A stretch of 64,000 nt of DNA from Loktanella sp. (GTDB lineage Bacteria > Pseudomonadota > Alphaproteobacteria > Rhodobacterales > Rhodobacteraceae): the NCBI GenBank assembly GCA_017390475.1, contig JAFPBO010000001.1:118556-182555 (forward strand), read 5' to 3'. Made by a program: the position numbers and the translations under genes. This document shows, one piece after another, positions 29,388 through 36,509 of the stretch (its first letter is position 1; each line of letters begins with the position of its first letter). The notes beneath the pieces are model-generated. The model ran no database searches, had not been told where the DNA came from, and saw only the letters and a program-made list of their open reading frames with translations.

Positions 29388-29987
29388 TTACCCCGCCAGC
29401 ATGGGCCACAGCGACCCCACTAACAGCAGCGCCATTGTGATATTGAACACCCGCAACCGCCGTGCCGTGCCAAGCCAGCGGCGCAGCTGCATGCCCATCC
29501 AGGCCCAGACCGAGACAGCGGGCAGATTGGTCGCGGCGAAAACTGCGGCGACCATCAGCGCGCCGATCATGATGTTGCGGTCCTGCGGCGCATAGGCGCT
29601 GATTGCGGTGATTGCCATGAACCAGGCCTTTGGGTTGACCCATTGAAAGGCGGCGGCCTGCAGAAAGGTAAACGGGGTGCCGGTCACCGACTTTGCCTCT
29701 GGCGGGACGGCATTGGCGATTTTCCACGCCAGCCAGAGCATGTAGGCGGCGCTGATCACTTTCAGCGCGATGTTCAGCACCGGATAGGTCACGAAAACCT
29801 GCAACAAGACGACGCCGACCATCCAGACCATGAAAGCATGCCCCAAAGAAATGCCCAGCATATGCGGCACCGTGCGCCGCATACCGTAATTGGCACCCGA
29901 GGCCATCAGCATCAGGTTATTCGGCCCCGGCGTCACGGAACTGGCAAAGGCAAAGCCGATAAGGGCGATCAGGATGTCATAGCTCAT
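29388..29987 (-). CDS. LysE/RhtB-family amino-acid exporter
   Basis: The 199-residue membrane protein has six predicted helices and the LysE/RhtB signature SVTPGPNNLMLMASGANYGMRR near residues 15-36, plus FQWVNPKAW in the middle. Members export amino acids or derivatives from the cytoplasm. The ATG at 29987 begins directly before the first helix; the frame continues upstream but would overlap the promoter of the divergent Lrp-type gene, which probably regulates it. Confidence 0.9.
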   Translation of the reverse strand: MSYDILIALIGFAFASSVTPGPNNLMLMASGANYGMRRTVPHMLGISLGHAFMVWMVGVVLLQVFVTYPVLNIALKVISAAYMLWLAWKIANAVPPEAKSVTGTPFTFLQAAAFQWVNPKAWFMAITAISAYAPQDRNIMIGALMVAAVFAATNLPAVSVWAWMGMQLRRWLGTARRLRVFNITMALLLVGSLWPMLAG

Positions 29988-30059
29988 TGCGCAACAATAA
30001 TTGGTATATGGCACAATGAAATTGCCAAATAATGCGTGAATGGGATATCTGTGCAATCA

Positions 30060-30512
30060 ATGATGCAATATGATCCAATCACCGCTAGTATATTGCGTGC
30101 CTTGTCGCAGGACGGCCGGATCAGCAATCTTGCGCTGGCTGAAAAGGTGGGGCTTTCACCGTCTGCCTGTCTGCGTCGGGTGCAGGAACTGGAACGCAGC
30201 GGCGTGATCAAAGGCTATCGCGCGCGGCTTGACCCGGCGAAAACCGGACGCGCCTATGTCGTCTATGTCGCGGTGGGTTTGGCGGAACATACCAAGGCGG
30301 CGCAAACCGGTTTTGAACGGGCCATGCAGGGCGCTGATCAGGTGACAGAATGCCATAATATCGCCGGGGCGTTCGAATATATCCTGCGGGTCGAGGTGGC
30401 CGATTTGCCTGCCTACAAGGCGTTTCATACAGATATCCTTGGCACCGTGCCGCATGTGCGGTCAATCACCAGCTATATGGTGATGGGCTCGCCCAAGGAT
30501 ACGCGGGGCTGA
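30060..30512 (+). CDS. Lrp/AsnC-family transcriptional regulator
   Basis: The 150-residue protein has an AsnC-type helix-turn-helix (ILRALSQDGRISNLALAEKVGLSPSACLRRVQELE, described over about residues 9-45) and a C-terminal RAM ligand-binding domain (AYVVYVAVGL; EYILRVEVADLPAYKAF). Ligands in this family are amino acids. It is divergent from the LysE-type exporter by 72 bases, the standard arrangement for an amino-acid-sensing regulator and its target. An ATG at 30036 would add eight residues; 30060 places the first helix at the usual distance. Confidence 0.88.
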   Translation: MMQYDPITASILRALSQDGRISNLALAEKVGLSPSACLRRVQELERSGVIKGYRARLDPAKTGRAYVVYVAVGLAEHTKAAQTGFERAMQGADQVTECHNIAGAFEYILRVEVADLPAYKAFHTDILGTVPHVRSITSYMVMGSPKDTRG

Positions 30513-30632
30513 TCCTTTCTCGCGCTCATCATCATCACTGATCCCGGTGCCCTGATCACAAATCCTTGACAGAATATCAGCAAGTGGAAAAAATGGCCGC
30601 ATCGCCGTTCTACCGATGAACAGGGGTATCCG

Positions 30633-31742
30633 ATGCCGTTCAAGAAAAACGCGACTGCTGTGCTGCTTCTGGCCGTCCTCACTTCGGCCAGTGGGTGTCA
30701 GGAAACTGGCGGCGCGGCGGTTGTCACGCGGAGCGTCCCGGCGCCTTCCGTTGCCTTGATGTCATATGACGGCTTGGGAAATTGTGCCGTGGCGTTGCGC
30801 CCGGTCCCGGCGCCCTGGCTGGTGGTTGATCCCAAAGCGGAATATTACGGCGCAACCTCTGATCCGATGTCCGACGCCCTTGATGGCTATGCCGATGCAA
30901 TCGGGCGTCTGGGTGCCGCCGCCTATGGATCGACGACCGCGCAGGCCGCTTTGCGCGTGGCAATCCTGTCATGGGCGCAGGCAGATGCGATGCGCTGGCC
31001 CACAAACTGGAATGACGGACCCGATTCCGGTCCTGCGACCGTCTATTTCACGACGCATACGCTGGTGCCTGTCGTCATCGCTTATGGCGAACATCGCGCG
31101 CTGTTCTCAGCGACCGAACAGATGTTGATCGAGGCGTGGATCAAACGCCTCGTTGACCGGACCGGCAATAATGAGTGGATGCGGCGCTGGACGCTGGACA
31201 ACAAAGCATATCTCTGGGGCAGTTTCGCCATGGCTTACGGGATCATCTCGGATGATGAAGCCTATATCCAGCGGGGTGTCCGGATTTACCAGACCGCCAT
31301 CCGCGGTATGCGTTCCGACGGCAGTCTGCCGAATGACAGCGGGCGCGGGGGCAGCGCCATTCACTATTCGGGGGTCGCCATAGCGTCACTTGTGTTGACG
31401 GCGGAACTCGCTGCAGGGCGCGGCATCGATCTATATGGCTTTTCCGCCGGAGGCAGGACGATCCATACAGCGATTGACTATCTTCTGGATGCGACGGCGG
31501 ACCCCAGGCTGATTGCAGGCTACGCGGCCGAAGACACCGGGGCGAGCTTTCGCGGATTCACCCCCACAAATCAAAAGCGTGACTGGGTCAACACGCCTGC
31601 GGGTTCATGGGGCAGCTACTATATCAAGCGGTTTGACGGCACACCCACAGCCACAAGGCTGCGCGCTGCGGCACCTATCGTCCGTTCGCCCCGCGCGGAA
31701 AGTAACGGCTCAGCCGGCGGAGTCGCCCGCTGTCTTGCGTGA
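30633..31742 (+). CDS. alginate-lyase-like (PL5-type) lipoprotein
   Basis: The 369-residue protein starts with a lipoprotein signal (lipobox SASGC, Cys22). The rest is helical and resembles PL5 alginate lyases: LDNKAYLWGSFAMAYG at residues 188-203 and DGSLPNDSGRGGSAIHYSG (229-247) followed by TAELAAGRGIDLY. By position, AlgL catalytic residues map to Asn190, Arg238 and Tyr245, but the expected His after Asn is Lys191. It could therefore act on a different uronan or be weakly active; that mapping was done by eye. It stands alone, with no alginate genes beside it, and ends 28 bases before the small-RNA terminator on the other strand. Confidence 0.7.
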   Translation: MPFKKNATAVLLLAVLTSASGCQETGGAAVVTRSVPAPSVALMSYDGLGNCAVALRPVPAPWLVVDPKAEYYGATSDPMSDALDGYADAIGRLGAAAYGSTTAQAALRVAILSWAQADAMRWPTNWNDGPDSGPATVYFTTHTLVPVVIAYGEHRALFSATEQMLIEAWIKRLVDRTGNNEWMRRWTLDNKAYLWGSFAMAYGIISDDEAYIQRGVRIYQTAIRGMRSDGSLPNDSGRGGSAIHYSGVAIASLVLTAELAAGRGIDLYGFSAGGRTIHTAIDYLLDATADPRLIAGYAAEDTGASFRGFTPTNQKRDWVNTPAGSWGSYYIKRFDGTPTATRLRAAAPIVRSPRAESNGSAGGVARCLA

Positions 31743-31769
31743 ATGTGGAACGTCATCGGAATTGAACAT

Positions 31770-31810
31770 AAAAAAAGCGGCCATGCCCGGGAGGAGGTGG
31801 GCATGACCGC
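31770..31810 (-). terminator. CcsR-like hairpin 7, also intrinsic terminator
   Basis: GCGG-C-CATGCCC pairs with GGGCATG-A-CCGC (11 pairs, one mismatch) around a loop that reads ACCTCCTCCC on the minus strand. Seven T residues follow on that strand (31770-31776 as A in the plus strand). The last small RNA thus ends on its own terminator. Confidence 0.85.
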
Positions 31811-31820
31811 TCTATGATCA

Positions 31821-31859
31821 GCGCCTCCTTGCGTCTCGGGAGGAGAAGAAGCAAGGCGC
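31821..31859 (-). ncRNA. CcsR-like hairpin 6 (variant motif)
   Basis: GCGCC-TTGC pairs with GCAA-GGCGC, with a three-base bulge. The loop reads TCTCCTCCC on the minus strand, the only unit that departs from CCTCCTCCC, and it has the largest loop. Confidence 0.7.
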
Positions 31860-31864
31860 GTCCT

Positions 31865-31902
31865 CGCTGGTGTTGCTCGGGAGGAGGTGAGCGTGACCAG
31901 CG
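31865..31902 (-). ncRNA. CcsR-like hairpin 5
   Basis: An outer 7-bp stem (CGCTGGT/ACCAGCG) and an inner 4-bp stem (GCTC/GAGC) are separated by a 3x3 internal loop. The apical loop on the minus strand contains ACCTCCTCCC (motif 31879-31887). Confidence 0.8.
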
Positions 31903-31913
31903 GTATTATCGGT

Positions 31914-31940
31914 TCCAACCCGGGAGGAGGTGGGCGGTTC
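31914..31940 (-). ncRNA. CcsR-like hairpin 4 (weak stem)
   Basis: The exact motif (31922-31930) is enclosed by a short CCC/GGG stem and a CC/GG extension across an internal loop. This is the least stable fold of the seven; flanking CGGTTCC direct repeats may offer alternative pairing. Confidence 0.6.
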
Positions 31941-31958
31941 CGAAACTTGTGTCTTAAA

Positions 31959-31992
31959 GTGGCGGCACCTGGGAGGAGGTAGGTGCCGCCAC
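31959..31992 (-). ncRNA. CcsR-like hairpin 3 (12-bp perfect stem)
   Basis: GTGGCGGCACCT and AGGTGCCGCCAC form a perfect 12-bp stem. The ten-base loop on the minus strand is exactly ACCTCCTCCC, so the loop consists of nothing but the motif and one A. This is the clearest unit. Confidence 0.88.
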
Positions 31993-32001
31993 CTTAATTT
32001 T

Positions 32002-32035
32002 GGCCCGCTGCCCTGGGAGGAGGTAGGGTCGGGCC
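32002..32035 (-). ncRNA. CcsR-like hairpin 2
   Basis: GGCCCG/CGGGCC (6 bp) and CCCT/AGGG (4 bp) stack across a 3x1 internal loop, with ACCTCCTCCC in the apical loop on the minus strand (motif 32015-32023). Confidence 0.8.
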
Positions 32036-32040
32036 GGTCA

Positions 32041-32072
32041 GATCTGCTTTTTCAGGGAGGAGGCAGCAGATC
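32041..32072 (-). ncRNA. CcsR-like hairpin 1
   Basis: GATCTGC/GCAGATC form a perfect 7-bp stem with an 18-base loop that holds GCCTCCTCCC on the minus strand (motif 32055-32063). It begins 12 bases after the DUF1127 stop codon. Confidence 0.8.
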
Positions 32073-32084
32073 CGATTTCAGAAT

Positions 32085-32300
32085 TCATTTGCCGTAGGCG
32101 GCTTCCATTGCAATGAACCGGATGTCGGACCGGGACAAGCCCAGGTCAGCCAGATCGCGGTTTGACAGCGCCTGCAATTCACGCAGTGTCGTCATGTAGA
32201 CTTTGCGCTTTGCCAGCTTGTCTGCCAGAGTGACGCGGAAGCCTGACAGGCGCTCAGCGAAAGATGTCGTCGCTGGGATTGTGATGTTGAATGTTGTCAT
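32085..32300 (-). CDS. DUF1127 small protein, CcaF1-like
   Basis: The 71-residue protein ends with a typical DUF1127 domain: TTLRELQALSNRDLADLGLSRSDI (residues 37-60) followed by RFIAMEAAYGK. In Rhodobacter sphaeroides the DUF1127 protein CcaF1 is an RNA-binding factor that influences maturation and stability of the CcsR RNAs encoded behind it. Size, domain and the array 12 bases downstream support the same role here. The start at 32300 is the only ATG placing a plausible N-terminus; the ribosome site is weak. One transcript with the RNAs is expected. Confidence 0.9.
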   Translation of the reverse strand: MTTFNITIPATTSFAERLSGFRVTLADKLAKRKVYMTTLRELQALSNRDLADLGLSRSDIRFIAMEAAYGK

Positions 32301-32355
32301 TTCGCTACTCGTCTTTTCTGTCTTAGTGGCTGTAGTGCCGTTCTGTTGTGACCAA

Positions 32356-32383
32356 TATGTATGATGATGCTGCACTTGCACAA
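32356..32383 (-). promoter_or_regulatory. candidate promoter for the DUF1127/CcsR-like transcript
   Basis: On the minus strand TTGTGC (32378-32383) and TACATA (32356-32361) are 16 bases apart, 56 bases before the DUF1127 start. In R. sphaeroides this locus uses RpoHI/RpoHII promoters; whether these elements fit that sigma class was judged only by eye. Confidence 0.3.
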
Positions 32384-32548
32384 TGGTCGAATGGGCAATG
32401 CTGCTATGCAGAAAGTGCATAAGTATTGCTGACCTAATGTCATCTTTTTGTTGCAAAACTAGGCGGGCAGGCCGTTCCCCTTGCGGATTGCTCAAAACGT
32501 GCCAGAACGTGATGAAAAAATTGGCGAAATTGAAACGGAGGTGCTGAG

Positions 32549-33622
32549 ATGGCCCTGAATCGCGACGACATTCTGAAAGCTCTGGCGCGGATAAACTTGC
32601 CCGGTGGTGGCGATATTGTAACCCGCGACATGGTGCGCGCCCTGACGATTGACGATGACAAAGTCCGATTCGTCATCGAGGCCGCTGACCCGACAGAGGC
32701 CGCAGGTCTGGACCCTGTGCGCCTCGCTGCCGAAGACATCGTGCGCGCCTTGCCGGGGGTCGGGTCCGTCTCTGTTATCCTGACGGCACATGGTCCTGCG
32801 TCAAAACCGGCAGCCCCCCCATCGCTCAAGGTCGGCCGTCACCCGACACCGCAGGCTGGCCCTGTGAAGGTCAGCGGCGTTGACCGTATTCTGGCCATCG
32901 CCTCTGGCAAAGGCGGGGTCGGGAAATCGACCGTCTCTTCCAATCTCGCCGTGGCGCTGGCGCGGCAGGGTCGCCGCGTCGGTCTGCTGGATGCTGATAT
33001 CTATGGTCCCAGCCAGCCACGGATGATGGGGGTGAACAAACGCCCCGGCAGCCCGGACGGCAAAACCATCATCCCGTTACAGGCTCATGGCGTCACCATG
33101 ATGTCGATCGGCCTAATGATGGACCCGGCCAAGGCGGTGGTCTGGCGTGGCCCGATGCTGATGGGGGCGTTGCAGCAGATGCTGGGGCAGGTGGCCTGGG
33201 GCGAACTGGACGTGCTGATCGTTGACCTGCCGCCCGGCACCGGTGATGTACAACTGACCCTGTGCCAGAAAACCGAGTTGACCGGCGCGATTGTGGTCAG
33301 CACACCGCAGGATGTGGCCTTGCTGGATGCGCGCAAGGCGCTTGATATGTTCAACACGCTGAAAACTCCGGTGCTGGGGCTGATCGAGAATATGTCGACC
33401 TATATCTGCCCCAAATGCGGGCATGAGGCGCATATATTTGGCCATGGCGGCGTCGCGGCCGAGGCTGAACGGATCGGCGTGCCTTTCCTGGGTGCTTTGC
33501 CGCTTGATCTGGATACGCGGCTGGCCGGCGATTCGGGCACGCCGATTGCTGCGGGTGACTCTGCCATGGCTGATGCCTATGCGGTGCTGGCCCGTCGCCT
33601 TGTCGATGGCGGTATGGCGTGA
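32549..33622 (+). CDS. Mrp/NBP35-family Fe-S cluster carrier ATPase
   Basis: The 357-residue protein has an N-terminal MIP18-like domain (residues 1-90), then a P-loop ATPase with deviant Walker [11 protein letters not shown] (about residues 118-127), [14 protein letters not shown], and [13 protein letters not shown]. The CPKC motif near residue 290 is the dimer-interface site that holds a transferable [4Fe-4S] cluster. Mrp/ApbC proteins deliver Fe-S clusters in the cytoplasm. Ribosome site GGAGGT. The next gene overlaps its stop as GTGA. Confidence 0.94.
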   Translation: MALNRDDILKALARINLPGGGDIVTRDMVRALTIDDDKVRFVIEAADPTEAAGLDPVRLAAEDIVRALPGVGSVSVILTAHGPASKPAAPPSLKVGRHPTPQAGPVKVSGVDRILAIASGKGGVGKSTVSSNLAVALARQGRRVGLLDADIYGPSQPRMMGVNKRPGSPDGKTIIPLQAHGVTMMSIGLMMDPAKAVVWRGPMLMGALQQMLGQVAWGELDVLIVDLPPGTGDVQLTLCQKTELTGAIVVSTPQDVALLDARKALDMFNTLKTPVLGLIENMSTYICPKCGHEAHIFGHGGVAAEAERIGVPFLGALPLDLDTRLAGDSGTPIAAGDSAMADAYAVLARRLVDGGMA

Positions 33623-34116
33623 TCACGATCCGGCCAGCTGTCGCGGCAGATTTTGACGCGCTTTGGCCGATCCTGCGCGACGTGTTTCGCGCAGGCACGA
33701 CCTATGCGGTTGATCCCGCGATCAGCCGGGATGCGGCCTATACCTATTGGATGAAACAGCCTGACGCGACCTATGTGGCGGTGTCCGATGACGGGGTCCT
33801 CGGCACTTATTATATCCGCACCAACCAGCCCGGGGGCGGCGCGCATATCTGCAATTGCGGCTATGTCGTGGCACCGCAGGCGCGCGGGCAGGGGCTGGCC
33901 GCGCAGATGTGCCTGCACAGCCAGGATCAGGCCAGCGCCATGGGTTATCTGGCGATGCAGTTCAATTTTGTGCTGGCCAGCAATGCGGGCGCGGTACGGC
34001 TCTGGCATCGGCTGGGATTTGCGACTGTGGGGACGATCCCGGATGCGTTCCGTCACCCTGATCAGGGCTTTGTTGCGGCCTATGTCATGTATAAGCCGCT
34101 GATTACCCCGGCTTGA
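33619..34116 (+). CDS. GNAT-family N-acetyltransferase
   Basis: The 165-residue protein begins with GTG overlapping the mrp stop (GTGA). It has the GNAT core: [18 protein letters not shown] at the start, the acetyl-CoA loop [19 protein letters not shown] (about residues 88-106; Q/R-x-x-G-x-G/A pattern), and [15 protein letters not shown] with the C-terminal fold. It should acetylate an amine of a small molecule or peptide. Substrate unknown. Confidence 0.9.
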   Translation: MITIRPAVAADFDALWPILRDVFRAGTTYAVDPAISRDAAYTYWMKQPDATYVAVSDDGVLGTYYIRTNQPGGGAHICNCGYVVAPQARGQGLAAQMCLHSQDQASAMGYLAMQFNFVLASNAGAVRLWHRLGFATVGTIPDAFRHPDQGFVAAYVMYKPLITPA

Positions 34117-34678
34117 CCGGGATTTCATGGAATCGATCACGTTTCCGAATCAATCTGTGAGATTTCGCGAGTGAGATGCCACAGGTCAGGCTGAGTCGGC
34201 ATTGGTCACGGCAGGTTTTTCATAGCGCTGCGATTTTTCTGCATCAATCCGCCTATGCTGTTTTGTACCTTATATGGTGTATGATCTTTGCCGTTACGCT
34301 ATATTTACGAAAATTTTGCGGCAATATGGTCAGAAAGGCGATCTGGCGGCGACCCTTCGTCCCATCAAGTTCCATGAATTCCCAAAAAGTTGTTGATCAC
34401 CATTGCCGGTGATGGCACAACAGGGACAAGGTGATGCCGGACACGACAACAATGGGGCAGATCAAGAACCCCAACCGGCAAAAAGCAGGTTTCATACAGG
34501 CTTCGGCAGCACCAAAAACGATCCGGCGCGTGAGCGAGCAGACATCCCCCCAGGTGGCACGCGTAGTCGGACTTACCCAGCGATGGGACGAGGATGGCGG
34601 ATTGTGCAGTGGCAGCAGCGCAATCCGCCATTTTCACATCCGGAAAGTGGTTTCCGGCGGGCAGTAGGGACGTAGGGC
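34117..34678. other. 562-base gap before mraZ
   Basis: No convincing gene or structured RNA was recognised. The first 270 bases are AT-richer than their surroundings and probably hold the promoter of the dcw cluster. An inverted repeat ATCACC/GGTGAT (34396-34413, 6-base centre) is present. Immediately before the mraZ start, GGG recurs every 8 bases (34659, 34667, 34675). Short frames in the right half encode nothing recognisable. Confidence 0.5.
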
Positions 34679-35173
34679 GTGGATCTGAGTTTTACAGGCG
34701 AACACACCCAGAAGGTGGACAGCAAAGGGCGCATGTCGATCCCGGCTGATTTTCGTCGCGTACTCGAATCCGGCGATCCCGAATGGACCCCGGACCGCAC
34801 CCCGCGCATGTATCTGCTGTATGGCGAACACCTCAAAAATCAGTTGCACGGCTACACGGTCGCTGAATTCAATCAGGTCGTAGCTCAGATCAGCGCCTTG
34901 CCGCGTGGGTCCGAGCGCAAGAAAATTTTGTCCCGCCTGATCATCGGCCAGTCGATCCGGCTGGATGTGGATAAAGACGGGCGCACCGTCATGCCGATCA
35001 GGCAACGTCAGAAGCTGGGTATCACGGATGGCGAACTGACCTTCAGCGGCCTTGGCGATCATTTTGAAATCTGGAAAGCGGATACCTTTGATGCAGAAGT
35101 GTCAGAGACTATGGCCGCCTACCTGGCGGATAAGCCTGATGGCTTTGATCCGCTGGCCTTGCTGGACGAATAG
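34679..35173 (+). CDS. mraZ: MraZ, transcriptional regulator of the dcw cluster
   Basis: The 164-residue protein starts with GTG at 34679. It carries the two AbrB-like MraZ repeats: [24 protein letters not shown] (residues 3-26) and the second DxxGR motif in [21 protein letters not shown]. MraZ forms a ring and binds direct repeats upstream of its own operon to repress dcw transcription. It is the first gene of the cluster, 8 bases before rsmH. Confidence 0.95.
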   Translation: MDLSFTGEHTQKVDSKGRMSIPADFRRVLESGDPEWTPDRTPRMYLLYGEHLKNQLHGYTVAEFNQVVAQISALPRGSERKKILSRLIIGQSIRLDVDKDGRTVMPIRQRQKLGITDGELTFSGLGDHFEIWKADTFDAEVSETMAAYLADKPDGFDPLALLDE

Positions 35174-35181
35174 GGGCGCGC

Positions 35182-36150
35182 ATGTCTGAAGCCCCACATA
35201 TCCCAGTTCTGATCCGACCGCTGATCGCAGCGGTCGCGCCCGTTTCTGGGGTCTGGCTGGATGGCACGTTCGGCAATGGCGGCTATACCCGCGAATTGCT
35301 GGCGGCGGGTGCCGATCAGGTGATAGCGGTGGACCGTGATCCACTGGCCTTTGAGCTCGCGGCAGATTGGGCGGCGGATTATGGTGACCGGATCGTGATG
35401 CGCGAAGGCGTGTTTTCACAGCTCGACACCTACGGTCAGGAACTTGACGGCGTCGTGCTGGACCTTGGGGTCAGCTCGATGCAGCTTGATCTGGCCGAAC
35501 GTGGATTTTCCTTCATGCGCGACGGGCCTTTGGATATGCGGATGTCGCAATCGGGCTTGTCTGCCGCCGATCTGTGCAATGATGCCGAAGAATCCGAACT
35601 GGCCGATATCATCTATCTTTACGGTGAAGAACGCGCCTCGCGACGGATTGCCAAGGCGATTGTTGCCGCCCGCCCGCTGTCCACGACTGGCGAGCTGGCG
35701 AAAATTGTCGAAGGCTGCCTGCCACGCGCCAAACCGAACCAGTCGCATCCCGCCACGCGGACATTTCAGGCGCTGCGGATCGCGGTCAACAATGAATATG
35801 GCGAACTCGCCATGGGCCTGATGGCCGCTGAACGCGCGTTGAAACCGGGCGGGCAACTGGCTGTCGTGACCTTTCATTCGGTCGAGGACCGGATGGTCAA
35901 ACGGTTCCTGCAGGCGCGGTCCGGCAACAATGCGAATGCGAACCGCTATGCGCCGGAAGTTGAACAGATCACACCGGCCTTTCGTGTCGAAAAACGCAAG
36001 GCCATCGGGCCGGATGCGCAAGAGTTGGCAGAGAACCCAAGGTCACGCTCGGCCAAGTTGCGCATCGCGATCCGCACCGATGCACCGGCGCAGGATATTG
36101 ACCCCGCCGATCTGGGCATGCCGATGATGCGCAACAAGGGGGGCCGCTGA
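35182..36150 (+). CDS. rsmH: 16S rRNA (cytosine1402-N4)-methyltransferase
   Basis: The 322-residue enzyme has the N-terminal [10 protein letters not shown] start, the SAM motif [14 protein letters not shown] (about residues 29-42), [12 protein letters not shown], and the C-terminal [15 protein letters not shown] with [10 protein letters not shown]. It methylates C1402 of 16S rRNA at N4 in the ribosomal P-site. It sits second in the dcw cluster and its stop shares one base with the ftsL start. Confidence 0.97.
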   Translation: MSEAPHIPVLIRPLIAAVAPVSGVWLDGTFGNGGYTRELLAAGADQVIAVDRDPLAFELAADWAADYGDRIVMREGVFSQLDTYGQELDGVVLDLGVSSMQLDLAERGFSFMRDGPLDMRMSQSGLSAADLCNDAEESELADIIYLYGEERASRRIAKAIVAARPLSTTGELAKIVEGCLPRAKPNQSHPATRTFQALRIAVNNEYGELAMGLMAAERALKPGGQLAVVTFHSVEDRMVKRFLQARSGNNANANRYAPEVEQITPAFRVEKRKAIGPDAQELAENPRSRSAKLRIAIRTDAPAQDIDPADLGMPMMRNKGGR

Positions 36151-36509
36151 TGCGGGGGTTTCTGTTTGTTTTCGCTGCTTTCGCGGTCATTGGGCTGGCT
36201 TTCTGGGCCTATCAGGAAAATTACACCACCCAGACGGCGATCCGCGAAGTGCGCGGGCTTTACAATGATATTGGTGCCGCCCATGACCGCCTGCAGATGC
36301 TGCGCGCGGAATGGGCCTATCTGAACCGGCCTGACCGGCTGGCGGATCTGGCTGATCTGAACTTTGACAGGCTGGGCCTGCTGCCCCTGCGCCCAGAGGC
36401 CTTTGGCGCGGTCGATCAGATCATCTATCCGGTGCCGCCGATCATGCCGATCACCGACCCGATCGAGTTATCCGCCGATATGATTGACCTAGCAGAGGAT
36501 CCTTTGTGA
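36150..36509 (+). CDS. ftsL: cell-division protein FtsL
   Basis: The 119-residue bitopic protein has one N-terminal membrane helix (residues 2-22) and a periplasmic heptad-like segment (IREVRGLYNDIGAAHDRLQM to about residue 60), typical of FtsL. It forms the FtsQLB complex that activates septal peptidoglycan synthesis by FtsWI. Assignment relies on topology and its place between rsmH and ftsI, because FtsL sequence is poorly conserved. It overlaps both neighbours. Confidence 0.88.
   Translation: MRGFLFVFAAFAVIGLAFWAYQENYTTQTAIREVRGLYNDIGAAHDRLQMLRAEWAYLNRPDRLADLADLNFDRLGLLPLRPEAFGAVDQIIYPVPPIMPITDPIELSADMIDLAEDPL

Larger units (their letters stand above)
31770..32084 (-). ncRNA. array of seven CcsR-like small-RNA hairpins with CCUCCUCCC motifs
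   Basis: Downstream of the DUF1127 gene, on the same strand, seven consecutive hairpins each present CCTCCTCCC (six exact copies, one CTCCTCCC variant). Most have the motif in the loop. The motif resembles the anti-Shine-Dalgarno end of 16S rRNA. This layout matches the CcsR1-4 RNAs of Rhodobacter sphaeroides, which are co-transcribed with the DUF1127 gene ccaF1 from a stress-sigma promoter, cut from the precursor by RNase E and linked to the oxidative-stress response (established there). Here the array has seven units rather than four. The stems differ in sequence from one another while the loops are conserved, pointing to selection on structure and motif. Confidence 0.88.

Noticed and set aside
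31770-32072. Regularly spaced GGGAGGAGG copies as a CRISPR array
   Set aside because: Repeats are only 9-10 bases, sit inside hairpins with different stems, and have uneven spacing. No cas gene is present. The small-RNA array explains them.
34117-34678. RNase P RNA or another structured RNA in the gap before mraZ
   Set aside because: The conserved RNase P core sequences (such as GAGGAAAGTCC) are not present and no long-range pairing stood out.
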